Below, piece by piece: positions 10,787-20,449 of a stretch of DNA of 41,300 nucleotides (position 1 is the first letter of the stretch; each line of letters begins with the position of its first letter). Made by a program: the position numbers and the translations under genes. Below the pieces are notes generated by a model. That model saw only the letters and a list, made by a program, of their open reading frames with translations, did not search any database and had not been told where the DNA came from. Source of the stretch: Carex sylvatica (taxonomy: Eukaryota > Streptophyta > Magnoliopsida > Poales > Cyperaceae); the NCBI GenBank assembly GCA_964058845.1, contig CAXKVR010000132.1, positions 1 to 41,300 on the forward strand, written 5' to 3'.

Positions 10787-10936
10787 AAAACTAATTCAAA
10801 TTAATTATTGGCACGCTTACAGTTTGCCTTATAAAACTATTCTTCATATTTTATTTTTTTCATATTGTATTAAATTTTCGGTTATGCCTTATTGGCACGC
10901 TTACAGTTTGGCTTATAAAACTATTCTTCATATTTT
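10787..10936 (+). repeat. Short tandem-like repeat (GGCACGCTTACAGTTTGCC unit)
   Basis: A unit of about 46 bp, TTGGCACGCTTACAGTTTG(C/G)CTTATAAAACTATTCTTCATATT, appears near 10809 and 10889, with a partial copy near 10778. The words CTTACAGTTTGC and GGCACGCTTACA also occur inside ORF A near 9592-9616. This may be coincidence or rearranged material from there. Confidence 0.6.
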
Positions 10937-11639
10937 TTTTTCTTTTCATTTTGATTGGAAAAATTTGTACAAGAAAATGAGTTATGTATAAATTAATTTT
11001 ATATCTTAGAGAAACACATTGTATTTAATGAATCTCATTTAATTAAAGTTATATATGTACCAATTTATTTGTCAAAAATATGTTAGGTTGATGAACAAAA
11101 CTTTTATTATTTTGTAGTACAATTTAAAAAATATTTTATTTAATTATTTTCTAGATTGCATATTTTGTTGATTTAAAAAGTTATGCCATTTAAAAAAATG
11201 TTGATTCTATAATTAATAAAGTTATAAGTTTTCTTATATGTAAATGAAAAAAAATTAATTGCTTATTTTATATTTTTTAAAAAGTGATTACAAATAATAA
11301 AAATAATAAAAAGTTAGGTCTCATACTCAATTAAAATTAAACTACATAAAGAGGTGGTTTAGTTTAGGCCAATTTAGTCCGGCCTAAAGATTAGTTTATT
11401 CCATCTTAGTTCGGCTCAATTAAATAACATTTGATGGAATAAGTGAGACTTAAAATTCTTATTCTACTATTTAGTCCACAACTAAACATGACCATAGTTT
11501 TTTTTTTATATCTTGATAAGATGAGCCTTTTTTTTTTTTTTATTACTAATAAGTTATACTATTGCTTCGAAAGTTCTATACATTATCAATTAATGATTAA
11601 GCCAAAAGAGCAGAACTAGAGTGCTTGTATGGCATTGGC
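10937..11639. other. AT-rich intergenic DNA
   Basis: Very AT-rich, with no coding, RNA or repeat structure that I can support. The lost remainder of the Mutator-like fragment to the right should lie here, but I cannot recognise any transposase core. Confidence 0.5.
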
Positions 11640-12327
11640 AATTGATCGTGGAATGATGAACATGGATGCCTATTTCCCCGATTGAGGAATGGGATCGATT
11701 TGTGCCAATCCTTTAATATTTCTTGGCCATTCATTTCAGCCTCCGCTTCGTCCATATTTGCGTCCCATGTTTCAGCTGAATCATCATCATCATCAAAAGA
11801 ACTTGTATCAGTTTCTGTGTCTTTATCTGATTGCTCACAAGGGTCATCACCGGCCTAAACCGGAGGTGTGTAGGTGGGTACAGGTACACTGCCCGACTCA
11901 GGATGAAAGTCGGTCTGAACCGACGGTGTGTTACTACCTCCAGGCAAACTATCTGGACACGGGTCATACCCATTTGGTTTCTACCATGGTGCGCCTCAGC
12001 TACCAATTCTATAACCTTAAATCCAGCAACTTGAGCTGCAGTTTGTTTAATGACATCCCAAGTTTCCTCATTTTGTATCAGAAATAGTGAGAAATGGTCC
12101 GATCCGGGTTGTGCTGTGTTCATACATACCATGATTGTCAATTTGACTCGACTCGGAAACAATTCAAGTCCAACGTATATCTGCCGTCTTATAATAACAA
12201 AACTAGTAGAATCAGATACAGTAAAGGTAAATGCAGCCCCTATGTCATAACTAACACCTGTTGAAGTGTTTTGGAGGTTACCACCATAATACACATTGAT
12301 CAATAGCAGTGACATTTTGCTGAACAA
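11640..12327 (-). pseudogene. Broken N-terminal part of a second Mutator-like transposase
   Basis: Read on the minus strand from Met at 12327 or 12315, the first 110 or so residues align with the N terminus of the transposase at 17882. Examples are YYGG-(18)-AAFTFTVSDSTSF against YVGG-(14)-AAFGFEINENTTF, and TWDVIKQTAAQVAGFKVIELV against LWRVVYTQIAASGVQVMDIYS. After about 12020 the homologous acidic linker continues in another frame. It contains PESGSVPV, which is also present in the other copy, an in-frame TAG and an Asp-rich run. So there is at least one frameshift and one stop. No DNA-binding domain, DDE core or SWIM finger follows, so the element is truncated. It is an older relative, not a copy, of the element at 17127. 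Confidence 0.8.
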
Positions 12328-12330
12328 GAA

Positions 12331-12640
12331 TCAAACACTAAATTAACTCCAAATATTTTTCAATTTTACAACACTAAATATAAACAAATAAGTAAAAAAA
12401 AACTCACAATAATAATCAGAAGACGATGCTGAGTACAATGGTGATGGCGATCTGTTAATTTGGCAACTTCTCTATTGAATAATGAAAAAAAAAATCAAAC
12501 ACTAAATTAACTCTAAATATTTTTTAATTTTACAACACTAAATATAAACAAATAAGTAAAAAAAAAACTCACAATAATAATCAGAAGACGATGCTGAGTA
12601 CAATGGTGGTGGCGATCTGTTAATTTGGCAACTTTTATAT
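12331..12640. repeat. 164-bp tandem duplication
   Basis: The block beginning TCAAACACTAAATTAACTC at 12331 is repeated from 12495 with only scattered differences (period 164), as far as TTAATTTGGCAACTT. It lies just upstream of the start codon of the broken transposase, so it duplicates its 5' leader. Confidence 0.9.
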
Positions 12641-12679
12641 TGGATTTGAAAAATACGAAATAATGAAAACAGAGAAAGA

Positions 12680-12915
12680 ATAATGGAGGTAGGGAAGAGA
12701 AGAAGAGAGAAGAGAGAAGAGAAGAGGAAGAAGAGAGAGGGCTGCTGCGCGGGTTATAGGGTAGAGCTGCCTCCACCGATCCACAGGATCGGTGTGGAGA
12801 TTTCAGGGGCTACACCGATCCGTAGGATCGGTGGAGGGTTATTTTGGTGTAACTCTCCGTGTGGCGTGTGGCAGGGGTAGAAGTGAGCTCCACCGATCCG
12901 TAGGATCGGTGGAGG
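12680..12915 (-). repeat. Terminal region of the second Mutator-like element (GATCGGTGGA repeats)
   Basis: Three copies of a near-palindrome, CCGATCC(G/A)(T/C)AGGATCGG, lie near 12776, 12813 and 12893, within a GC-richer block preceded on the minus-strand coding side by a purine/pyrimidine tract (GAGAAGAGAG). The layout (repeated GC-rich words, then CT-rich leader, then MURA N terminus) parallels the TIR of the element at 17127, whose TIR carries two CCGCCTGGGCCTGGGGCGG copies. The outer limit is not clear and no partner TIR is visible to the left. Confidence 0.6.
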
Positions 12916-13318
12916 CTATATTTCGAATTTCGATCAGCTAAGGGCTGTTTTCGGTAAAATATTTAAAACAAATTCTATTTTAAAAAAAAAATCTTCATCT
13001 GGTCTCTAATTAATTCAACAAAAGAAGGAAAAAAATAAGTTAGAGATACTCATAGAATTAATTTTATTTTGGTACCTTGTTTTTTCTTATGGTTCTTGCC
13101 CAGGTCAATTGGTGTTGCCTAGCTAGGAGTAGATTAAGGTTTGTTTTTAAGCTCACTAAGTACTTATGGGTATAATAAATTATTAATTAACTTCATAGAG
13201 TGACTTAATAAACTTCACGATGTACTTATATACAAAATTCATAAATTTTTTAGTTAATTTTGTATAAAGTGAGGTAGTAAAAATATTATGAGAAATGAAT
13301 ACATTAAACTTAATTGGT
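12916..13318. other. AT-rich spacer
   Basis: No gene or RNA is supported. The first 60 bp may still belong to the Mutator-like terminus. Confidence 0.5.
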
Positions 13319-13470
13319 AAAAGAATCAGCTTTTGGTCTAGTAACAAAAACACATATTTTTTGATGTGAGACGTCATGAGTTCGAAATCGAATGAAGAAA
13401 ATCTTTTGTTTTAATCATAGAGATTTTTTAAAAGATGTTAGGTGGCTTGATCCTCAACTCTCTCATTCAA
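13319..13470 (+). mobile_element. tRNA-derived SINE, copy 1
   Basis: About 150 bp collinear with the SINE at 15873-16025: AGAAT(C)AGC-TTT-GGTCTAGTAAC(A)AA-GACACAT, then TGTGAGACGTCATGAGTTCGAAATC, then TTAGGTGGCTTGATCCTCAAC. GAGTTCGAAATC at 13378-13389 fits a pol III B box, and the TGGTCTAGTAAC region fits a degenerate A box. Flanking AAACTT-AATT strings may be an imperfect target duplication. It sits about 330 bp upstream of the reductase TATA box. Confidence 0.7.
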
Positions 13471-13499
13471 AAAACTTGAATTTATTTTTTACCGCTTAG

Positions 13500-13680
13500 A
13501 TTACAAAATTTATAAATTTTATATGTAATGTATCATGTGAAGTAAATTGGTTTTAATACATTAAATTCGTTGTTTGAAATTAATTTGATAGATTTGAAAT
13601 TAAACTCTTTAATTTTTTTGATGAAATTAAGACCCTAGTTGAATTGTTGCCTAAACTTAATGACATTGACATATTAAAAC
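13500..13680. repeat. Single arm related to the foldback MITE family
   Basis: The sequence AAGTAAATTGGTTTTAATACATTAAATTCGTTGTTTGAAATTAATTTGATAG (here about 13538-13590) resembles the arms of the foldback elements at 10037 and 31881 (pattern AGTTTGAATT-CGTTTGAA-TAAT-TGATAG). No inverted partner is present, so it is a remnant. Confidence 0.4.
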
Positions 13681-13812
13681 AGAGAACTTGTCAACATGAG
13701 CTAAACGCTGGTGCTCCTTGTCGAGTCTGAATAGGTTGTACTTGATCCAGTTACAAAATGCAACGGTATCCACTTTCAGAATAAAATGGAGAGGACAAAA
13801 CAAATTGGCGGT

Positions 13813-13820
13813 TATAAATA
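13813..13820 (+). promoter_or_regulatory. TATA box of first cinnamoyl-CoA reductase gene
   Basis: TATAAATA lies 132 bp before the ATG at 13952, in the context GGCGGTTATAAATAGGC. No exact ACCTACC or ACCAACC AC element is visible in the 130 bp upstream. A CAACGG MYB-type core occurs near 13761. Confidence 0.6.
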
Positions 13821-13951
13821 GGCATGCACAGATGACTCTTTGTCTCAAGCAACTTTTCATTTTCAGGTATCTACAACAAACTTTGCAACCTCTCTCTAGC
13901 TCTCTTTCTAATTCTAATCCTCTCCACAAAAAGTAACAAATTTCATAAGAT

Positions 13952-15575
13952 ATGCCTTGTGAGACAAAGGCCATCACCAGCCGCACTGTGTGTGTCACTG
14001 GAGCTGGTGGATTCATAGCATCGTGGCTTGTAAAACTCCTCATCGAGAAAAACTACACTGTCCGAGGCACTGTGCGTAATCCAGGTGCACCTTCGCTCTC
14101 ATTTTGCATAACAAACCTTTTGTGTGTAAATTAGATAACATTTTTGCTAAATAAGGATAATTTTTGTGAATGTAGATGATCTGAAGAATGCACACTTGTG
14201 GTCACTCGAAGGAGCCAAAGACCGGCTTGAGCTCTTGCGAGCAGATTTATTAGACCCTGAAAGTCTCAGAGCAGCATTTGCCAGGTGCGAAGGAGTGTTC
14301 CACACTGCTTCACCTGTCACTGATGATCCTGTACGTAAAGCAACATAATTTATTTAGCCATTAATTACTGTCTTACGTTCCAATCCATCTCTGCCATTGC
14401 ACTTGGCCTCATTTCTTGTTAGGAGGAAAATTATTTCCTCAGTCTATATCTTTAGAACTGTTATTTTAAGTTTTATTTCCATTATTCATGGAGGATTGCC
14501 TTCTACACACACGCACACACAACTGTCATTGTTTGTGCTAATATATATCTGAGTAGAAGAAGATCATTTAGTAGGCCTTAAATGTGCAGATGTGCTTAAC
14601 CAATTAAGAACTTTCTATAACTTCCAATTTCTTTTGACAAAAGTAAGAAAATGCAATAATCAGGAACAAATGATTGAACCGGCAGTGAAGGGAACGAGAA
14701 ACGTGATTAATGCGGCGGCTGATGTAGGGGTCCAACGTGTCATATTCACCTCCTCTATAGGCTGTGTCTACATGAACCCTCGCTACAACCCCGGTTCTCT
14801 AATTGACGAGACATGCTGGAGCGACCTTGAATACTGCAAGAACACACAGGTGCCTCTTAATAAAGTTTCAAACCTATTTACTCTCGATCTCTGGAAGACT
14901 GGAACTACAATCTATGCTACAATTAATGTTGACATAGTTGGAAATATATGTATTTTTTCTAACAAGTTAGTTAAACCATGCAGAATTGGTATTGTTATGG
15001 CAAGACAGTAGCAGAACAAGGAGCCTGGGAGGCAGCAAGAGAAAGGGGCCTAGACCTAGTGGTAATAAACCCGGTGCTTGTACTCGGGCCTCTGTTACAA
15101 CCGACTGTGAATGCTAGCACCATTCACATATTGAAATACCTAACCGGCTCAGCTAAGACATATGCGAATGCTTCACAAGCATATGTTCATGTGATGGATG
15201 TGGCAAAAGCACATGTGAAGGTCTATGAGACACCTGAGGCTAATGGAAGGTATATTTGTGCTGAGAGCACCTTGCATAGAGGCGAGCTGTGCAGAATGCT
15301 TGCCAAGCTGTTTCCTGAGTACCCTATTACAATGAGGTACCTAGTTTTAACTAAACTTATTGATAAAGTTAGTTATAAGTTAAATGAATCTTTTATTGAT
15401 GAAGTGAATGTGTAAACACAGGTGCAAGGACGAGAAGAGTCCAAGTAACAAAGGTTTTAGATTCAATAATCAGAGACTGAAGGATATGGGAATTGAATTT
15501 ACGCCTGTAAGAGCATGCCTGTATGAGACGGTGAAGAGCCTCCAAGAAAAACAAATGCTACCTGTTGTTTTATAA
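13952..15575 (+). CDS. CCR: Cinnamoyl-CoA reductase, five exons (copy 1)
   Basis: NADPH-dependent enzyme that reduces hydroxycinnamoyl-CoA thioesters to aldehydes, the entry step to monolignols; cytosolic. Exons 13952-14084, 14176-14330, 14664-14849, 14984-15336, 15422-15575 join in phase to 981 nt, 326 aa, close to family size. Visible in order are the Rossmann TGAGGFIA motif (about residue 17), GTVRNPDDLK giving the R(x)5K NADP motif, [17 protein letters not shown] with the catalytic Ser, and an intact NWYCYGK signature with YxxxK at the start of exon 4. After that come [27 protein letters not shown] and STLHRGE, whose His, Lys and Arg are residues reported as CCR-specific. The C-terminal part has [21 protein letters not shown]. 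All introns are GT-AG and the gene looks functional. It faces a paralogue at 33492-36925. The distinction from CCR-like reductases of other substrates rests mainly on NWYCYGK. Confidence 0.93.
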
Positions 15576-15861
15576 TTCCTTTTCTCTAAGATAAATGTTG
15601 GTTTACAATTTCAGAAGCACAAATAATTAATTAATTAATTATACCACTAAGGGGCTACTTTAATAGTTGTTGCAAAATATACAGCCCCATATTATGTAAA
15701 AAACATTAGTACTTTTGATCTTTAATTAATAGAGATAATTCCTTTGTGCTCCGAGTTCACATTAAAGACAATGCTTTTTCTTGTTTCTTAATTTTTCTAA
15801 TGACAATTGACAAACAGATAGTTTAATAACAAACAATAATGTTTACAGATGTACTTAAAAC
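15576..15861. other. 3' flank of first reductase gene
   Basis: 3' UTR and AT-rich spacer with (TTAA)n-like runs. No other feature is seen. Confidence 0.5.
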
Positions 15862-15872
15862 TATAGTTAGTA
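15862..15872. repeat. SINE target-site duplication, left copy
   Basis: TATAGTTAGTA, identical to 16026-16036, brackets the SINE exactly. Confidence 0.9.
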
Positions 15873-16025
15873 GAGAATTAGCCTTTAGTTTAGTAGCAAA
15901 GACACATGATCTCTATGTGAGAGGTCATGAGTTCGAAATCTGGACGGAAGAAATCATTTGTTATAATAACAAGGGTATTAAATAGTTAGGTAGCTTGATC
16001 TCCAACCTTTACTCAAAAACAAAAT
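15873..16025 (+). mobile_element. tRNA-derived SINE, copy 2, with perfect 11-bp TSD
   Basis: A 153-bp element between identical TATAGTTAGTA duplications. It begins GAGAATTAGCC and carries an A-box-like TAGTTTAGTAGC followed about 45 bp later by a B-box-like GAGTTCGAAATC (15929-15940), the internal pol III promoter of tRNA-derived SINEs. The 3' half (TTAGGTAGCTTGATCTCCAACC) is shared with copy 1 at 13319, and the end is A-rich. It is non-coding and mobilised by a partner LINE. Two copies flank the reductase gene. Confidence 0.85.
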
Positions 16026-16036
16026 TATAGTTAGTA
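16026..16036. repeat. SINE target-site duplication, right copy
   Basis: TATAGTTAGTA, identical to 15862-15872. Confidence 0.9.
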
Positions 16037-16567
16037 TGACAAACCCTCTAATATTCATATATGGATGAGAACGGAAATCAAATAAGGATGGCATTCTATG
16101 GCTTTCCAAATCTTAACCAGCAGTAGTCTATACAAAATCTTAACTGACCTAAATAAAAGATACCAGAATATATTTATATATCAATTAATTAATGATGGCA
16201 AAAGCCAACAGATACCCCATTTTTGATGAAGTTATTCTTAAGATTACCTTTTGCTAAATGCAATTTAGCATTTATGTTATTAAATCTGGACCAAACACGG
16301 TTCGATACATCAATCGTTTTGATACTTTGATTAACGGAGCTTTCCCTCGATGTCTCACCAAATTCATCTTTCTGTATTCTCTCTTTCATGTCAAATTTCG
16401 CTGTACACTACACCAAATACTGATTGATATTTATCAGCAAGACCAATTAAAGGACATCCATATATCTCAATCAAGAAGATCCAAACCCAACACCAAACTC
16501 GATCGGCAGTCGATCTCTAGTTTTTCTCTAATTGTACCTGTTGGTGTAGGAATCATTCCATGAACAA
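16037..16567. other. Intergenic DNA between SINE and RING-H2 remnant
   Basis: Less AT-rich than average. Open frames of 66 and 101 codons overlap on opposite strands without family features. It could contain other parts of the gene from which the RING-H2 remnant came, but I cannot show it. Confidence 0.4.
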
Positions 16568-16718
16568 TCAATCATACCATTGATCGACCCCAACCGGCCC
16601 GGTACCAGCCTTCTCCACGATTGGAGTACAGCACAAATAGCAGTTTGCATGAGACTGGCGCCACATGTCGATGCAATTGACATGGAACTGGTGACCGCAT
16701 GCATAATGGCAAAGCCCT
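16568..16718 (-). pseudogene. RING-H2 zinc-finger fragment (E3 ubiquitin ligase remnant)
   Basis: On the minus strand from about 16718, a frame reads LCHYACGHQFHVNCIDMW, then RQSHANCYLCCTP. This fits the second half of a RING-H2 finger: C-x-H-x2-H-x2-C-x10-C-x2-C, with the Trp placed before the last Cys pair as in ATL-type ligases. Translation continues about 25 residues to TGA at 16568-16570. The first CxxC pair of the finger, a start codon and a membrane segment are not visible upstream, where the sequence turns AT-rich. It is therefore a fragment: a truncated copy, or one exon of a gene whose other exons I cannot find. As a pseudogene it would have no function. Confidence 0.6.
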
Positions 16719-16739
16719 GACCAACTTTACTTTTTGATA

Positions 16740-17117
16740 TATTTATTGTGATAATACAAAATCAACTGGATACAAGAATTTCTATTAATGAGGATTACAG
16801 CTCAAAAGGATGCAAGCAGAAGTCCTGATAATTAATTTACTCCCTGGTATAGAGCAAGGCAGAAATCACGATCAAACAAAAATTATTTTCAACATTGGAA
16901 GTCTTTAAATAATTAAATCTCTGAAGTCTGAAGGAAATATTTAAAATTGATTTGGTTAGTTATATATTGTCTCTATCAAAGGAATTATTTTCTCCCATCA
17001 AGGTCGTTATTTATCAAAGCAATCACGCGCGTCTTTCTCTTAACAATAAATAATGAAAAATTAATGCGTTCATTAATTTATTTTCATTAAGGTCGTTATT
17101 GCTTTTGCAACGGGCAC
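16740..17117. other. AT-rich spacer left of the Mutator element
   Basis: No gene or clear repeat. AAGGTCGTTATT appears twice (about 17000 and 17090). Confidence 0.5.
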
Positions 17118-17126
17118 TATCATCCA
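17118..17126. repeat. Mutator target-site duplication, left copy
   Basis: TATCATCCA, identical to 27726-27734 and immediately outside the left TIR. Nine bp is the standard duplication length for Mutator insertion. Confidence 0.95.
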
Positions 17127-17310
17127 CGGCCATTTTTATTAATAACCCAAAAACAAAACGAAATTTTAAAAATAACCTTGAATAAATTTTTTTTTTTAAA
17201 ATAACCCAACCGCCTGGGCCTGGGGCGGCCCAAAATGCAAGCGAACCGCCTGGGCCTGGGGCGGGTCACGGGGAGAGGAAACCGCCCCCACTGCGGGCGG
17301 TCCACTATGG
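17127..17310 (+). repeat. Left terminal inverted repeat of the MULE
   Basis: Matches the reverse complement of the right end (about 27540-27725) over about 185 bp, with roughly a dozen differences that are mostly transitions. It contains two direct copies of AACCGCCTGGGCCTGGGGCG, then GCGGGCGGTCCACTATG. CpG-rich termini of this kind are typical methylation targets. Confidence 0.95.
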
Positions 17311-17881
17311 ATGTATTTTAAACGTTTTTTTCTCTCTCCTGCCTCCATTATCTGTAAACGAAGTCAGAGAGCGATTTTACTGTTTGAGAGAAGCGATTTT
17401 TAGGCGATTTTACTGTAGCAGAAGGTGTTTTTTTAGTTTCTTTTAATTATAGTCATTACTGTTCTATTATTTGTAACTACTGTAACTGTCGCAATTACAG
17501 TACCAATTACTGTTCTATGTAATTACTGTAGCAACATTTTTTTTTTCTAATTAGATTACTGTACCCGTTATAATACCATATTTCTTAATGAAAACCAACT
17601 AATTTTTTTCCATTTCTTAATTTTTTTTAATTTCATTTAGTCAGAAATAATTTGATTAATTAATTATTGATTTTCAACAATCTAATGTTCTATACATTGA
17701 TTATTATATAATTGAGAGTTCTATATTTATCTTCTTCTTTTTTCAATTTATTCAATTTTTTTTTTAAAATGAAACTCAAAAATTGATTGAATTGAATCTC
17801 AGATATCTTTATCTATTATTGATGTACAATTACTGTAATACTTATAAAATTATTTTTTAAATGTAGTTTGTTAAGGAAAAG
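17311..17881 (+). promoter_or_regulatory. Presumed promoter and 5' leader of the MULE transposase
   Basis: A CT-rich initiator-like run (TCTCTCTCCTGCCTCCATTATC) follows the TIR. It is followed by repeated ATTACTGT words (17450-17560) and an AT-rich stretch ending in TGTAG just before the start. The region may hold a leader intron. This is based on position only. Confidence 0.4.
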
Positions 17882-18268
17882 ATGTTAGTTGCATTGTATG
17901 TGGGCGGCAAGGTACAAAAGAGTGAGGATGGCGTGCAGTACACGAAAGATGCTGCATTTGGCTTCGAGATTAATGAAAATACCACATTTCAGACACATAA
18001 AGAGCTAATATACGAAAATACTGCTGTAAACCTCAACAGGTATGAAATAGAATTGGCTACACGGATTGACAACTCACGTGGGGTGAGGGGTAGACCTTAC
18101 TTTGTGAGGTTTCCAATAACAGATGCGAATTTGTGGAGAGTTGTGTACACTCAAATTGCGGCCAGTGGGGTCCAGGTAATGGACATATATTCGAAGAGGG
18201 TTCCCCGGGCTAGGGCTGGACCTTCAAGTACGACTAGGGCTGGACCTTCAGGTTATGAAAATTCAGGT

Positions 18269-18454
18269 TATGACAGCCAGGGGTACCACCAGCACTCCCC
18301 ATATGACAGCCAGGGGTACCACCAGCACTCCCCATATGACAACCAGGGGTACCACCAGCACTCCCCATATGACAACCAGGGGTACCACCAGCACTCCCCT
18401 TATGACAACCAGGGATACCACCAGCACTCCCCTTATGACAACCAGGGGTACCAC
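18269..18454 (+). repeat. 33-bp coding minisatellite (YDNQGYHQHSP repeats)
   Basis: Five full 33-bp units and one partial unit encode the 11-residue repeat YD(S/N)QGYHQHSP. They form a Tyr/Gln/His-rich, probably disordered linker between the N-terminal domain and the acidic linker of the transposase. The first two units have Ser and the later ones Asn, which indicates stepwise expansion. Confidence 0.95.
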
Positions 18455-19022
18455 AACTCCCATGAAAATATTGAAGAGTTATCACCACCACCCAGACAGA
18501 CACCCATAATCCCTAGATTTCTAACTATGCCAGAGTCAGGATCGGTACCCGTTAATCGAACTGATATTGATATTAATGTTGATGCTATTGATGCCATACC
18601 AGAAAGGGAAATGGAAACGGGGGATGAATACCAAGGGGTTTGGGAATCTGATGACTTATCAGATGGTGATGCAAATGTACTAGGTTTATCCAGGGCAGAA
18701 AAATTCCCGATTAGAGGTCGGGAAAATAAGCATCCGGTCACCACATTCAATGATACTACAGCTTTCGAAGAGGCAGACATTAGTTTCTTTGGTCCTCGTG
18801 TTAAATACAATCAGGAACTTGCCGCAGGGTAACTTTATACAAACATAGACGAACTTGTAAAGAAAATCAATGAGACCCATGTTCACGGCAACTGGAAATA
18901 TAAAATACACAAAAGGGAGCGAACACGGTTAGTTGTGCTATGTAAAACTCACCCACGGTGCGAGTTCTGCCTTTATGCAACCCCTGCGGGTTCAGGGGAA
19001 GCATGAATGATTAGGAAGTGTG

Positions 19023-19027
19023 AACCA
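19023..19027. repeat. Solo LTR target-site duplication, left copy
   Basis: AACCA, identical to 20450-20454. Removing the LTR and one AACCA restores an open frame through KCEPPHTCK of the DNA-binding domain, which independently confirms the insertion borders. Confidence 0.93.
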
Positions 19028-20449
19028 TGATGTGAGATTTCTATATCTCTTATGCAAGTAATAAATCATAGTTTATACTCAATTTGGTTGCAAGTGTACA
19101 ACCTAGTCAAGTAGTACTTAGGGATCATCTCCACAGGGACAAGTCGAAATATCAATTCTAACCTAACGATTTAATTTAGTAAAAATGAAGTAAAAAGTGT
19201 TTTGTTTGTTTAAGAGGTTTGTTTGGTAGTGATTGAACTGAATTAAACTAAAGTCTTAAAGTGAAATTTGGTTTTAAACAGGTAAGAGAAATTAGGATTT
19301 CTTAGGGTTCCTATCCACTAATGTCATGATTAATTGGTTTGTTAAATTCGATCTTATATTTATGAAGGCACAGTTGGATGTTGTAGGTACAAAGTGATAT
19401 CTCTATATTAATACCATCTTCAAATTAGAATAAACGTCACCTCTCGGTACTTGGCTACACTAATCTAAAGTCATTAAGTTCTTTACTGTCCCAATTTATC
19501 TAGAAAGCTATTCGTCACCTCTCGGTACTTGGCACAATTCCCTAAACTATTGGGTGAAGCCCGTATAAGACAGGCGTCACCTCTCGGTACTTAACCTATC
19601 AAATACCCTATTCTTTATGGTCAAGACTTAATATTCAATTTCTCAATTGCAAATACCAAATCCTAAGATTTCATGTGATTTCGATTAAGTCTTCACAATC
19701 AATTAAAATAAAGAATAGATCATAATAAAGAACAAGAAGATATGAAATAAAACCAACTAAAGCATAACAAAAGTTTCAATTACAGCCCTAATTAACCCTA
19801 GAAAGGTCTTTAGCCGATCATGGCTAAGTCACAAATGAGAATCAAAGATTAAAAGAGTTCCAAAAGAAAGAAATTAGTAGAACCGGTTGGTGATTCGACG
19901 TCCTCTTTTCTTTCTCCTTTCTCTCCTTTTTCTCCTCTCTTTTCTCTCTTCTTTTCTGTCTAAAAACTCCCTTATTTTCGTCCCTAACCGTTCTAATTTA
20001 TTCCCCCAACAAATCCTAAAATAAATAACTAAAAATAGCAAATTCGGGCTCTGAACCGACTTATTGCGAGCCGCAATGAATGGAGGCAGTTAACACCTTG
20101 TCTCGCAGAAACTATAGGATTCATTACGGGCCGCAATGAATGTGGTTACGGGCCGCAATGAATGTGCAGGATTGAAAGGGCTCTGACTTATTTTGTTACG
20201 GGCCGCAATGGGAATCACTTCGGGCCGCAATAGCATTGACAGTTGCTCCAATCTTCGTGCTGACTTGCTACAAATTACCCGTTTTGCTCCGTTAAGCTCC
20301 AAATACTTGATTACCTGTACAATAAACATAACTAGGGCAGTAACTTGAACTTTCGGACATTTTTACCTAATTAAACTTAATTTAACTAAAACTTAGCTTA
20401 ATTTACATAACTAACCCTAGATTTCAATAGATATGATTTCGGCTTATCA
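19028..20449. mobile_element. Solo LTR (1422 bp) nested in the MULE transposase
   Basis: Starts TGATGTGAG and ends GGCTTATCA (TGAT/ATCA inverted tips), flanked by 5-bp duplications. It carries the phrase TTGCAAGTGTACAACCTAGTC...ATCTCCACAGGGAC, which I know as a conserved part of LTRs of large non-coding plant retrotransposons. It also has three copies of CGTCACCTCTCGGTACTT (about 19436, 19509, 19574) and five of a GGGCCGCAATG-type word (20066-20235). There is no gag or pol. It is most likely left by recombination between the two LTRs of a full element. The orientation is uncertain. Confidence 0.88.

Noticed and set aside
13437..13443. AC-III-type element (ACCTAAC on the minus strand) upstream of the first reductase
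   Set aside because: It belongs to the SINE tail, is about 370 bp upstream of the TATA box, and a similar word occurs in the other SINE copy. Not counted as a promoter site.
16189..16563. 66- and 101-codon frames on opposite strands
   Set aside because: Overlap each other, no family character.
18234..18503. Gly/Ser-rich and Thr-rich frames over the transposase repeat tract
   Set aside because: Any frame of a 33-bp repeat without stops stays open; the transposase frame is the one with flanking homology.
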